Shown: one piece after another, positions 23,058 through 35,326 of the stretch
Position numbering within the stretch: position 1 is the stretch's first letter
Layout: every line of letters begins with the position of its first letter
Origin: Circinella umbellata
Lineage: Eukaryota > Mucoromycota > Mucoromycetes > Mucorales > Lichtheimiaceae
Direction of reading: 5' to 3'
DNA: 64,000 nucleotides
Assembly: GCA_025093555.1 (NCBI GenBank)
Contig: JAIWNF010000020.1
Location: 1-64,000, forward strand
The notes under the pieces: generated by a model
Database searches by the model: none
The model's input: only the letters and a program-made list of their open reading frames with translations
What the model was told of the DNA's origin: nothing
Program-made: the position numbers and the translations under genes

Positions 23058-23486
23058 ATGATAAAGATATTTACTTATCAACCAGCATTCTCACGAGACC
23101 GCCACAGGCTCATCAAATGGCGTATGCACTGGCTTCCATCATACCCACTTAAAGATTGCCGATGTGGACATAAAGAAGCAAGAAGAGAACATTTCGCCAC
23201 CTCTCCCCTTCTCCAGCCTCTTATTACGGATTTGATCAATAAATTCGGCACCATACCAGAACCCCCACCTAATATGCACCAACTCGACCACATCCTTAAC
23301 CTTTTACCAAAATCTGAAGTTGGTCTGGTTCTGGGTAAATGGAAAGCTGTTTGGCCAGCATTGATTCGGGTGCTAAGAGAAATTGATTTTCTTAGTCATC
23401 CAGATGATATATTTGATGAAGACGAGCCAGCATCAGAGGAAGCTATGAATTTTTCAATACCACCACCATCAACATCACCCGACTAA
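23058..23486 (+). pseudogene. Non-LTR retrotransposon RT, C-terminal zinc-binding fragment (left arm)
   Basis: A 142-codon frame beginning near RDRHRLIKWRMHWLPSYPL, then CRCGHKEARREHF. The HR(L/I)xxWRxxWLP…CxCG…xxH pattern is the zf-RVT end of fungal LINE reverse transcriptases. The last Cys is replaced (HFATSPLL), and the tail (LDHILNLLPKSE … ALIRVLREIDFL) resembles the usual C-terminal helix region. No polymerase palm (YxDD) is present, so it is a 5'-truncated relic. The identical copy is on the minus strand at 26125-26553. Confidence 0.6.
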
Positions 23487-23918
23487 CACTTCTGTTTAGT
23501 ACCCTCTCTCTCTCTCCCGCCACAATTATCCTCTTTTAGTCTTTTTCTGTTATTCTTTTCTTTCTTCTTCGCCTCTCCCACACTCTCTTTCTTATGCTAG
23601 CACTAGTTTTTCCCCATACTGGGGTTTTTCAGCTATTGCCACAACCCCAATATCATTTTGTAAATATTATTATTCTTTTCATTCTGTACCGCAAGGAAGC
23701 GACCATATACCCATAGGTGCAGGTTAATCTAGTCTTCCATAATAAAAATAAAAATTTTAAACTAAAGATATTTACCACAAATGTCGTCAAACCAATAAAT
23801 GCATCCATTAGAGATTCCAAACCTGATACACTTGTAGAAAATCTAAGTTTATACTGAGGTATTGCGACATAATAAAGTCCATTTTGTATCAAATGGAGCG
23901 AAGAGATTTGGCTTTGCA

Positions 23919-24780
23919 TCCATTTACAATTATTAATCAAATATTATCAATACTTGCAATACATTATTTTCATTATATACTACTACTTTTCAATGATAAA
24001 TGTGTAAGACTTTTTTGTTTTTATCAAAGCAGAACGTCTTGTGTGATAAATTAACGCCTATACTTTGGACGGCCCAACTATCGGCCACAGTAACATGACT
24101 GTACTTCATTACTGACGTGGGGAAGTAAATGATTGATCACAGCTGAAAGTTATGGTACCTATATTTGGCTATCCCTCTGTCATCAATACGTTCAAAGCAT
24201 TTTTTACCACCTGAACGTAGTTGCCTTAGTAGTAATAAACTCCGTCCTTTGACGATGATAAGAGAATTTCAGAAGATAGTAGTTTAATTTTTTTTATGTT
24301 TTTTGAAACGAAAATAGTAAAAGCATACCTGCTTCACTTTTCCTAAAAGATCTCAAACGACTGCTACATACAATCTTATCATCACCGATGACAGATCTAA
24401 TCCCGATTTTTACGAAATGGATTCGAATTTAAGTTTTCTAATCTGTGGACAAACTGGGTTCCTGGATTTATATCAGATCTAATTTGAAATGGTCATCTAA
24501 TCTAGATCGGTCTATTATAAAAAATAGCCCCACTTTCATTTAATTGGTCTAATAACGTGTACATACTCAATTCATCATGTTCGATGGTATTGGCTATTCT
24601 TGTTAGCAAGATATTAAATTCTTTTGAAATAAAGGTGTCAAGAAAAGCTGCATAATAAAAATATAATAATGTATTACTTTATTTATTGTACGTAAACAAT
24701 GTCTTCATGACACCTAACTTGACTACTTATTTTCAAATACGTTTTGATTTAGAGTTGATACACTCATCAGAACATTGATT
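23919..24780. other. Left half of the inverted-repeat spacer
   Basis: No intact gene. At about 24380-24520 the words AGATCTAATC, ATCTAATCTAGATC and GATCTAATTTG recur on both strands. This is reminiscent of the subterminal repeats of the TAGGG elements, but no terminus or target duplication was found. Confidence 0.35.
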
Positions 24781-25860
24781 TTTAAATAGCTCTGGGCTAT
24801 CTTCGATTCTTTGATCTTGTCGATCAGTCGTATACCGGTCAAGCTAAATGGTTTGCTGAACATGCCCTTGATACAACAACCGAATCGTTAGTATCAAGAC
24901 ATAAAGTTGCAAGTTACAGAATGCCATCGGAAGTCACGAAGAATTGCAAATTGGTATCTGCCGTATGTCTTTATTTTGTTTGCCTTTTGTATATATAAAT
25001 ATCAGTGCGGTCTTTTTGTTAACTCTGATTTATATATTTATATACATGTAGCTGGCCAAAAACAGCAATGATCTTGTGGCTGCAACGAGTTTTTTTTGGC
25101 AAAATGGAAACTCGGAACAAAGAATAGTCAATTGTATAAAATTATTTGCGTTATGGAAGTTTTGTATGTGTTAGTACTATTTTATTGCATGCGATTATTT
25201 AGCTGGTAACTGAAATTCCCGAGTCAATGAAACATCTTTTGATCACAATGTAGTATTGATGTGTTTGACAAGCAGCATTCATACTTTACCAGCACTTTGT
25301 TATCACGTTGCACGGAATAGGATTATGTATTGAAAGTATGGGGCCCGATCATTGAAGCAATCTTATCAATTAACGGCGTGGTTCGACCCAAAAGGTACAT
25401 TACCGTAAACTTAAAGTATTAATCGTATTAGCACAACGGAAAAAGGTGAGCTATACGATGCTGATAAAACTCGCGCATTCAAGATTGGCTTGCGGTTTAT
25501 ATTTGCTATCGAAAAGATTGAGTATGATGTCGGTGCTGGGGAATCATCCAGGGAGCCAGCAGCACCCAAGCTTTTTCACGATCTGGGAAAACTCTTACGT
25601 GAAGGGAAGGAGGTTCTTGATGGTATTCTGGGTTGCACATTGGATGGTGTTATGGCAGAGCGGGCGAGCGATTAGCTCATTCAGATCAGTGGTCTTTAAG
25701 GCCAAATCTTCGCTCCATTTGATACAAAATGGACTTTATTATGTCGCAATACCTCAGTATAAACTTAGATTTTCTACAAGTGTATCAGGTTTGGAATCTC
25801 TAATGGATGCATTTATTGGTTTGACGACATTTGTGGTAAATATCTTTAGTTTAAAATTTT
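24781..25860 (+). pseudogene. Relic of a Mucoromycota-type multi-copy hypothetical gene
   Basis: Pieces in reading order: about 24788-24962 (YLRFFDLVDQSYTGQAKWF, SRHKVASYRMPSE) with a GTATGT donor; about 25052-25165 (LAKNSNDLVAATSFFWQNGN); about 25446-25673 (GELYDADKTRAFKIGLRFIF, GKLLREGKEVLDGILG); and 25700-25840 (SSLHLIQNGLYYVAIPQYKL, STSVSGLESL). Stops at 25673-25675 and frame changes break it. The last piece continues into the right arm, and its mirror is at 23653-23918. The order and style match a family of large, repeatedly duplicated, function-unknown proteins that I associate with Mucoromycota genomes, also seen at 51.2-59.8 kb. No function is proposed. Confidence 0.45.
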
Positions 25861-26124
25861 TATTTTTATTATGGAAGACTAGATTAACCTGCACCTATGG
25901 GTATATGGTCGCTTCCTTGCGGTACAGAATGAAAAGAATAATAATATTTACAAAATGATATTGGGGTTGTGGCAATAGCTGAAAAACCCCAGTATGGGGA
26001 AAAACTAGTGCTAGCATAAGAAAGAGAGTGTGGGAGAGGCGAAGAAGAAAGAAAAGAATAACAGAAAAAGACTAAAAGAGGATAATTGTGGCGGGAGAGA
26101 GAGAGAGGGTACTAAACAGAAGTG

Positions 26125-26553
26125 TTAGTCGGGTGATGTTGATGGTGGTGGTATTGAAAAATTCATAGCTTCCTCTGATGCTGGCTCGTCTTCATCAAAT
26201 ATATCATCTGGATGACTAAGAAAATCAATTTCTCTTAGCACCCGAATCAATGCTGGCCAAACAGCTTTCCATTTACCCAGAACCAGACCAACTTCAGATT
26301 TTGGTAAAAGGTTAAGGATGTGGTCGAGTTGGTGCATATTAGGTGGGGGTTCTGGTATGGTGCCGAATTTATTGATCAAATCCGTAATAAGAGGCTGGAG
26401 AAGGGGAGAGGTGGCGAAATGTTCTCTTCTTGCTTCTTTATGTCCACATCGGCAATCTTTAAGTGGGTATGATGGAAGCCAGTGCATACGCCATTTGATG
26501 AGCCTGTGGCGGTCTCGTGAGAATGCTGGTTGATAAGTAAATATCTTTATCAT
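26125..26553 (-). pseudogene. Non-LTR retrotransposon RT C-terminal fragment (right arm copy)
   Basis: Residue-for-residue the same 142-codon frame as 23058-23486, including the RHRLIKWRMHWLP and CRCG motifs and the C-terminal SIPPPSTSPD. It has no catalytic domain. Its value is as evidence that the two arms are recent duplicates or kept identical by conversion. Confidence 0.6.
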
Positions 26554-26579
26554 GTAACACAGAATAAATATGACTGGGT

Positions 26580-26942
26580 ATGTACTTATTTAATGTTTTC
26601 TATTACTATAGACACGGATGGAAGCCCGTGCCAATAGTATTCGACGAGTTGGATAACAGAAGACGATCAATAAGTAAACAGTTTGGTCGGCCTAAATCCC
26701 CCTTGCCAGGCAACACCAAAACAGAAAGGGGGGGACTGACAAATGGTGCTCCCCTGTACGGGGGTGATCAAACCAAATCCAGGATACTTTTATACCTATT
26801 TGGCAATACAAAAGATGATGATGACTGTACAAGTGACAGGAAACCAGAAAATGATCGAAGCAAAGGAGAGCCACCCGTAGCTGCTGAAACTGACGAATAT
26901 GGTTTTTATAATGACGGCGAAAATTCGATGTTATATCAATGA
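26580..26942 (+). CDS. Hypothetical protein fragment in right arm
   Basis: Identical to the 120-codon frame at 22669-23031. It follows a probable acceptor (TACTATAG) and ends at the edge of an LTR-related module, whose AATAAA could serve as a poly(A) signal. Family unknown. Confidence 0.4.
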   Translation: MYLFNVFYYYRHGWKPVPIVFDELDNRRRSISKQFGRPKSPLPGNTKTERGGLTNGAPLYGGDQTKSRILLYLFGNTKDDDDCTSDRKPENDRSKGEPPVAAETDEYGFYNDGENSMLYQ

Positions 26943-27320
26943 AATTTCAATAAAAGAAAAGAGACAGTAAGAAGTCAACGAGACTCAAAAGTACAAAATC
27001 GAACTACGTACGTAAAGTTTATTATTCTCTCTATTTATATTAAATCTTTAATTATCAATGGCCAGGTATATTAATATGTGTGTATGTATATCCTATGTGT
27101 CTTTTGATTTGTAATGATTGTGAGAGTTATCATAATAACGTAAATTGGTTTTTGAATTAGACTTTGTACAATTGACGATATGATTCGTCTACGTACGGAC
27201 GCAGCTGTTATCTGTTATCATTAAAGAAGACGGTTCTTATAAATCATTGTCCAAATACCTAGCGAAATACCAAAATAATATTAAATGGCTTCCGTTATGA
27301 AGCCTTTGTAGGTTGGATAC
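26930..27320 (-). repeat. LTR-related module in right arm
   Basis: Inverted mirror of 22288-22682 and related to the solo LTRs at 5196-5616 and 7685-8050. It contains the TATAAATAGAGA promoter-like word on the minus strand. Confidence 0.65.
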
Positions 27321-27405
27321 ACCACTGTGTAAACATTAATACTGGTGAATCATATCCAGACCATCCACTTCAAGAATCAGAAGCTTAAATTATACCCCAA
27401 AACAA

Positions 27406-27765
27406 TGACAAGTTGGTGTAACCCCCCCACCATAACAAAAATAAAAATACTACATAATAAAAATGAAGATAGCATAAAAACAAAATCAAAATGGTTTATA
27501 AATATAAAAACTCCTCGATAATGACTTTAAAGCTTGCTGGTGGCAAATGGTTTAAAATTTTCAATTGAAAAAAGGAATTTATGGCTACGTATATACGTTT
27601 TAGTAACTTTTATATAAGAATTATATCTAACTCTGTACCTAAATGTTTTTTTCCCTCATACATAAATCGATGGCTATTGACTGTCGTCTGACAACATATA
27701 GCTTTTGGGTGTGTTACTTACTGTATGAATTTACTTTTTTTAATTAATAGCATTTTGAATACCAC
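27406..27765. repeat. Diverged outer part of large inverted repeat, right
   Basis: Imperfect reverse-complement match to 21830-22205, with shared AATGAAGATAGCATA and TTTTGGGTGTGTTACTTACTG blocks and numerous substitutions and indels between them. Confidence 0.7.
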
Positions 27766-30700
27766 TACACTTTTTTCTTTCAATAATCGTAGTATCTATA
27801 TGAATAATAAATAATGAAATGAATCAGAACTATGGTATTATTATAAAGCTCATTAATTACAGCTATAGACACTTATATACAGTTCAAGGAAAAATAAAAG
27901 ACACATTCAATTAGAGTACCATACGTACACCACTGTTTTTGTTTTTATAACCAAATTCGAATATTAATCACTAACTTCGTTCTTCTTTAGATGTAACCAT
28001 TTTGAAGTCGCAAACAAAGCACATTGTAATTATATGCTGGGGCGGGGGAAACATTTATTTACAGTAATATTTGATAGTTATTGTACATTATCCCTCCCCC
28101 CCTTGCTCATTCTAATCCATTCCGAAATCACAGCGAGATCTTTCATTGTTCAGTAGCATCCGTTTTTATCTACATAATAAATCAATATAGTTAGCTCAAC
28201 ACATGTGTTTCAGGCAATTAAAAAATGTGTGTGATTGATCAGGAACCAGCTCATAGACTTAATGGAAGAATGATCAGAAAATCTGCTTATATAGTGACAA
28301 TGTTCGTATCGTGGACCATGTGGAAAAATACATGAATCTATGCACTAATAAAAAAGAATAAGTTAGTAATAATTCAATAGAAGAAAAGGTTCATGTACAC
28401 CCCTGCAAGATAATAAAGCGTCGTTGTCCAAGATTTACGCATTAAAGCAAGCATCATCTGCTCACATGCACCATCAAGAGCAGTGATCGCTTAGGACAGA
28501 CGACATACTAAATCTTGCTGCGTGTCCAAGGTAACCATTGCTCAAACGATTATGCTATGAGAACACAACCATGCGGTGTTTAGCATGTCCTTTGAAAAAC
28601 CTGATGTCAGTTACATGAATTGTATATCGTCTATTACAATTTTTGAAAAAAAATTATCTAATTAATTTTTTTTTCGATAGTAGTAGTCAAAAATCAAATT
28701 ACTTTAATGTACAATAAATAAATACATAATTGGTTCTTGAAACTACATGCTTTTTAATAAACTTAATAAATGTTTTTAGTGAATGGGATACATCTTGTAT
28801 TAGCGGTAGTATCTGTATAATTTTATATACGTACGTACTCATTTCACTTTTTTTTAAAATCGCTATCACCTACGTACATCAATGCTTTTTTTTTTGTTTC
28901 GCAAAAGAGTAAATTATTTTATTGAGAACATGACAACTATTTTTTGTACACATTGTTTTTTTTAAAAGGATGACTCTAGAGAGCTGTTTATAATGCATTG
29001 TTTATTCATGGTATATATGCTATCAATAAGGAGGATAGGATGAGGAGGAATGTAACAAAATGGCCGAGAATTCGTTCTATTTTCATATTATAGTTAAAAG
29101 TTTTTTTTTAATGAAGGCACGGATCAAATTTTATTTTTAATAATATTTCCATATAATGTTCTACATTGATATACTAAACTAAAAAAAAACATTTAGCAGC
29201 AGAAACAGAGATACGTAAAGATCTTAAATCACGGGTACGTACACGCGTCAAAAGTATCAGCAGCTTTCAAATGTTATATTAACAGTATTATATTTAACCA
29301 TACCAGTATTTTCAAGAATACGTATAATGTATCATACGACTTGATGTATATATATTATGTAATATACCATTATACTAATTATTAGGTGGTCTTCATGCAA
29401 TTGGTTGTCAGTCAGTTACTAATCACTTTGCTCGATCTTTTTTTTAATGACACCTTTTATAGAGAATATCATGTGCTTTTACATGTTCTCAGCATCTTTA
29501 CAAATCAGCATTAAAAGATAACACCATAATTTGAATAATATCTTTTTCAAACTATATGCTGTTATATCAATTCAATTAATATAATTACATAGTATTTGGA
29601 ATTGAATATAACGAAAGAATGATACACGACGATAAAAATAATAATACGTTAGTACAATTAATAAAATAAAGTTTCATATGTATAAAATATGATTTCACAA
29701 GGGCCACTGACAAACTAACATTTTATTTGTTCTTATTTTTGGGTCAGTTGTTTGTCTTGCCTTGACACATGGTCTAAACCCGAATTGAACGAAACACTGT
29801 TCCGTCTATTTATTTCCTTTCTGGATAATACGTAAGGAAATACAATGAACGTTATAAATGTTCTTCTTTACAAAGAACAAACACACCATTAGAAGAAGAT
29901 ATATAAATATATATGTTATTGATTCACATAATCATGGTGATTGTAAGTTTTCTACGTAATGGTAAAAAAATACTTTAGTCTGAATAGAATTGTATATCTC
30001 ATTTTTGGGTAAGATAAACAAATAGATTTTGTTATGCATTATTTCTGCATGAAAAAAAAAAAATTCCAGGTCTAGGCCACTCATCGAATTCGTAAAGAAG
30101 TACTTTTTATTTTCTTTTCTGAATAAAGTAACTTTGAACATTTTTAGTGTGGGAATTCTTGATTGTTTGTTTGAAAAATAGGATAAGCAAACATTCACTT
30201 TTTGTTTATAAACAAAGAAAAAAAAAGAAGAAAGAGATGATCAATTTTTTTTTTAATTCAGTGTAACTAAAACAAAACATTAAGAACAAATGTTCCAACG
30301 ATCGATTGATTTGATAATCAAGTGGTTAGTTTTATAGAGTATATATTTAAAATAACCATTATCCGATTCAAACTTTAAAAAATAAAAAGAGATCAAATTG
30401 GTTCTTTTGTGTTTCCATTACACCGATCATTATCATCCCTTTTTTTTTATTATTATTCTTATATGAAAAAGAATGTTAAATATCAATAACATTCAAGTAA
30501 TAATAAAGATAATAAATAACAATAATATATCTATACCAAGAAAAAACTGCAATAATAATATTAGTCATCTATTATGTAAAAATCTAATGCAGTTAATAAG
30601 TTTCATTCCCAGTAAAGAAAGGGATATATATATCCACGGACTATCTTTTACCCCTTTCCCCTTTCCCCATTTCCTTTTTCTTCTCCACCTTTTTTCTCTC

Positions 30701-31593
30701 CAATCAATTTGTTCTTTTTTGATTCATGCATGTAAGTATAAAAGCACCATCAAAATAAAAACATTTTTATTTAAATAGATTCAAGGACAAAAAGTTGAAT
30801 TCAAATGATTTGGAAAATAACATAGAAAGAAAAAACAGTTTATGTAATATAAAAAAGACGCATATGATAGCAAATGACAAGAGAAGATGTTTAAACAGGT
30901 TAAGGCAATTACTACCTTTTATATTTTTAACAGAAAAAAAAAAAAAAAGTTTTTGATTTGTTTGAAGCGGAGAAATATTATAAGTTTTTTCTTTACTTTT
31001 TCTTGGATGCGTTTATGCCACGTTATAAGTTTTGCATCTGGTGTATCAAAAATATTTAAGTTTATATTTTTTTCAGATCGATCCAATACTTTTTCTTCTC
31101 CATTGTGTTATGTATCTGAAACCAAACTGCGATGGAGATAATCCGTTGAAAAATGTGCGTGTATTTCCCAATCATTCCAGTTGTGTACCTGGGAACACTA
31201 AACCAATTTTAGTTTCTAAAGTCTTTTTTCTCCGCAAATTTATCTAATCCTCAAAGCTTCTAAAAGGGCTAACGAACCCTAATGATTACCAAAAATCTTG
31301 GCTATTCAATTCAACATAAAATAATATTTGCCCCAGGTATAGTCAAATCAAAAGAGATAAAGAAAAAAGGCGGGGATCATCTTCAGTTTTGGGAACCAGT
31401 GAAGGTCCTTATGAGGTTCGTCATCGATTTGGAAAAGGTAACCCCAAAATTAGAAACCAGTTCCTATAACCGCCGGGTTTTCTTTTAATGTCTCTGTGTT
31501 TGTGTGTGAGTTGTTTATGTTTGTGCAGTTGTAAATAGCTTTTCTCTTTCTCTTTTCCTTTTTTCCCCTCTTTGTTTCTTTAAACTATTTCTT

Positions 31594-31624
<31 letters not shown>

Positions 31625-31792
31625 CTTTTTATATTCAACATAACCAATAATAAAAATATATCAGAAAAAAACAACAACAACAACAAACACTATATAACCT
31701 TTGGAACCAAAAGAAAAAGAAAAAAAAAATAAGAAGCTGATTGAACATAATAAGAATAATATAAATATAACTAAAAAAGGTGTTTGTGGGTA
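27766..31792. other. Long gene-free region
   Basis: About 4 kb with no convincing gene on either strand. Open frames are short and AT-driven. About 28430-28570 is less AT-rich and could be an old coding relic, but no motif was recognised. From about 31490 on, CT-rich tracts and a T-run of more than 20 bases near 31600 precede the transcription-factor gene and probably form its promoter/leader. Confidence 0.5.
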
Positions 31793-34638
31793 ATGAAGAC
31801 AACCACAAAACATAACGATGCGCCAAGTCTTCGCTCTTCCAATAAACGATCGAAACATAATAAAAATGTCTCTTCTACATCTTCAACAGCAGCAGCAGAA
31901 GCTCGTTCAGCTGCAAAAGAAAAAAAATCACAACAGGATGATTTAGAATCTTTACAAATTACTTTTTATGAAATTGAATCATGGATTGAAAAAACAACGC
32001 CTGTTCTTGCGCGAATGACAAAAGAATTAGATAAAGCTTCAAAACAATTTGATAAACGAAGGAAAGAGATGGCTTTAGAAAAAAAGAAAACACAAGAAGA
32101 ACAGTTAAAAAAACAACAACAACAACAACAACAACAATCTTTATTACCTCCACAACAACAACAGCATATAATTACAACAACTACATCGGCATCTCAAATT
32201 GCACCTCAGTTGTTTCAGTCGTTATCATGGAATACGGAAAAAGATGGAATAAAAACTACGACGACACAAGGAACAACAACAGCAGCACCATCCTCCTCCT
32301 CGACAGGAACAGCAAATGATTCAACACCAATACCAGGGACACAAACAATGGAAGATCAATCTATGCAATGGAGTCTTTCATTTCAACCTGGTAATTCGTT
32401 ACGATTAGAAACCAATATCACATCTATTGAACAACTGGTTGAAGCCGTGCGTAAGATTAAAGTACTTGCTGAAGAACCACCATCATCTTCTTCTACTTCT
32501 ACCAATAACAGTGATGAAAATGATCTTGATAACGAAAACGAACAAAATAATAATAATAATATTAATGACAGTGATGAAGTAGGATCTGCAGTCTCTTCAT
32601 CTAGTAGTAGCGTTTCTGTTTGGGTAGATCCGTTGGAAACAGATCCATTTACCGAATATTGGCATATTGCTATTGGTCGACGACCCCAAACGTGTTTAGA
32701 AAACTACAAGCATTGTGAAATGAACCTAAGTCGATTAACAGAAGATGTTTCCCCTTCCGTACTCAACTATATTGGACAAGTCTTTTGGGATTGCTTACAT
32801 CCAAAGTTCACTTGTGATTGGTATTCATTTTGGGATAGATCAGGCGATCCCAAACGAAACCAAGTATGTATTGATTCGGGTCTGGCGATTGTCTTCTTAC
32901 ATGTTATTCGTCACGACAATAATGCATGTAACAATGCTTTGGATATTGCTTATTATTATTATGATCGAGCACGCGAATCACTCATGGAGTTTTTTGATTC
33001 ACCTGATTGCGCTACATTAGAAACATTATTGAATTTGACCCTCTTTTGTACAGTTTGTAAACGCCATTCTCAAGCACGTATCTATATCAGCTTAGCATTT
33101 CGAATGATGCTTGAAATGGGAATGCATCAACGGAGTAAATTACCCCACAATCGGATTTTAAGAAAACAATATCTTAAATTATATATGGTGCTTTATTATA
33201 ATGATGTGACGACAGCGATTTATTCAGGTTGTCCGGATCTGATTATGGATAGCGATTGTGATATTGATTTTTATGAAATCATTGAATTAAACAAGGTATT
33301 GCAACAAAATGGGGAAGCAGGTTGTAACGAAAATATGATTGTCAAGGAAACCTATTTTGTACATGTGTTGGAATTAGCCAGGATCGGTAAACGGACCCGA
33401 TTAATGTTACGTGACTATGAACAATATCTACAACAACATCAACAAAAAAAGCATAGCTCTGAATTACCATTGCGTTGGGCAAAACGAGTTCAAGCTATTG
33501 AAATTGCGCTGGCGCAATGGTTCGATCGATTACCTGACTATTATCGTGTGGATCCCCAACCTAAACCTGTTACTACAACTCCAACGTTATTACCTTCTTC
33601 TTCATCGTCATCATCATCGTTACCACAACAACAACAACAATCATCATCACCCTCGATGGGTTCTCATGAACAACAACAACAACAGCCTCAACAACCACAA
33701 CATAGGGAACAACGTCATCCAATGCCACCAGAAATGTTACAAACTCAATCAGCACTTTTACTTATGTTACAATATCAAACACAATGGATATTACTTCATA
33801 AAACCTTTTTGTCAAATACCCGGCCCGTTTCTCCATCTACATCCCCTTTGAATTCACCCATGAGTCCTCAATCATCTTCATCATCATCTAAAGACTCACC
33901 TTCCTTACCACAACAACGGACGGATCGATCGCGAGCGATATGTACAGATGCAGCCAATCGAGTCGTCGTACTTACCGAATTAATATCTGAACGTTATGGA
34001 TGGTGTGTGTGTCAACAGTTCATTAATTGTATTTATCAAGCTTCTACGATTTATTGTCGAAATGCATTAATCAAAGATGATGAAGAATGTCGTCATCATG
34101 CCAAATCGATGATTCTTCGTATTATTCGTGTACTTGGATCGAATAGTCACAATTATCAAGGCTTACCTAATGATTTAACAGCTTGTTTACATGAATTTTT
34201 GGCTGAACATGATATACAACAAGAAGAACGAGAACAAGAACAAATGAAACGAATCGAAGAAGAAGAAGATGATGGTGGTATACGTTTATTAAATCAATTT
34301 TTTTCATGTGTTCCTACATCTTCTTCATTACCTTGTGTTTTGATTGGATTCGATGATACCCTTCCTAATTCACCTCACATGTATCGACACAGTCTTCAAC
34401 AACAACAACAACAGCAACAAATGGAAGACAAGATGCAGGACATCATGCCATCTGATTTATGTGCTATGGTTATTGATTCACCATCGTCTTCATCACAAGA
34501 TATGAAAAATTGGAGGTAAAAAAAAATATAAATAGAACTCATTTTATTCTCGATTCACTCATAAAAGGTTTATTTTTTTTTTGCAGGTATAAATTTTCGT
34601 CATTTAATATTTCACAACCTAAACATTTTATTACTTGA
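31793..34638 (+). CDS. Fungal-specific transcription-factor-domain protein, no zinc cluster visible
   Basis: Exon 31793-34515, one intron (GT-AG, 71 bp), exon 34587-34638; 924 residues. The start is the first ATG of the long frame. The N-terminus is basic (SSNKRSKHNKN, a possible NLS), followed by a Lys/Glu-rich coiled-coil-like helix and poly-Gln/Ser/Thr tracts. The middle (PFTEYWHIAIGRRPQTCLEN … FWDCLHPKFTCDWYSFWDR … CKRHSQARIYISLAFRMMLE) matches the Fungal_trans regulatory domain of Zn2Cys6 activators, including an LAFRMMLEMGMHQ helix. The usual CxxCxxxKxKCD cluster is absent from the ORF and was not found in the ~800 bp upstream. So it may act without a zinc cluster, via partners, or an upstream exon was missed. 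Long CAA and TCA runs look prone to length change. Confidence 0.85.
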
Positions 34639-35326
34639 CGCTAAAAAATTAGATACTAAATACCCAAGAAAGCCTCCCCTCTTCTTCGCCCTTACAGAAC
34701 AAACACATTCCATAATATCTTTTTCTTTTAAAAACCTTCTCAAATTATTATTGTTTTTCTCTCCCCCCTTTGTAAAAAAAGAGGAGGAGGGGAAGAATGA
34801 AATACTGGCATTTCTCTTTTTTTTTTTTTTGATTGTTTGTATATATAACTCCCCGCCTTAATTCCTCTACAACAACAACAACTTACAAACGTTACACATC
34901 CCCATTATATATATCATAAATAATCGTAAAGACCTCTTGTTTTTATTTTTATGTCTAGTTAATTAGTTTATAATTCTGATCTCAATCCATCCCATTCATC
35001 CATCTGCCATTTGTAATTTGTTGTATTATACATATACGTTTTTTTTTCTTTTTTTTTTATCATTATTCGCACACTATTATTATAAACCTTGTAATAAATT
35101 TCTTTTTTGAATAAATAAATTAATAATCACCCTTATCATTTATTTCTTATGTATGAATCTACACCACAATTATAATATTTTACTCTCAACAAACTAAAGA
35201 AAAGAATAGATAGATTCGGTCACTTCATCAATATATTTTTTCTTTAAAAATTTTTTTTAATAAAGACACTATGTTAAAAAAAAAAAGGAAAAAAAAAAGA
35301 ACGACTCAAATAAATCTATGCATCAT
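34639..35326. other. Intergenic region between convergent genes
   Basis: 3' flanks of the transcription factor (plus) and eIF2A (minus). T-rich and CT-rich tracts with several AATAAA words; nothing else seen. Confidence 0.5.

Larger units (their letters stand above)
22206..23918 (+). repeat. Left arm of a near-perfect inverted repeat (about 1.7 kb)
   Basis: Reverse complement of 25707-27405. Three separate reading frames (120, 142 and the shared part of a 95/170-codon frame) are identical in both arms, so nucleotide identity must be close to 100%. The inner edge is near GCCAAATCTCTTCGCTCC (left, minus strand) against GCCAAATCTTCGCTCC (right), a 2-bp indel. The outer edge is the CTTGTAATTG/CTTGTCATTG mismatch. 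The arm contains an LTR-related module, a hypothetical frame and a LINE RT end. Confidence 0.9.
25707..27405 (-). repeat. Right arm of the near-perfect inverted repeat
   Basis: Mirror of 22206-23918, containing the same frames in opposite orientation. The two arms are separated by a 1.79-kb unique spacer. The outer boundary is continuous with a diverged homologous stretch to about 27765. Confidence 0.9.

Noticed and set aside
22737..23293. Additional 60-71 codon frames in the palindrome arms
   Set aside because: Complementary-strand shadows of the 120- and 142-codon frames.
28430..28570. Possible coding relic
   Set aside because: Less AT-rich than its surroundings, but all six frames are broken and no motif could be named.
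30473..31488. Several 68-101 codon frames upstream of the transcription factor
   Set aside because: Lys/Phe/Ile/Asn-rich, no acceptor or donor consistent with the gene, and no zinc cluster; treated as chance frames.
33593..33700. Simple-sequence tract as a CRISPR-like or satellite array
   Set aside because: The repeats are codon runs (Ser, Gln) inside a protein-coding exon; no spacer-repeat structure anywhere in the window.
32745..33851. Other-frame open frames within the transcription factor (His/Asn/Tyr- or Val-rich)
   Set aside because: They are shadows of CAA, CAT and TCA repeats in the real frame; no domain and biased composition.
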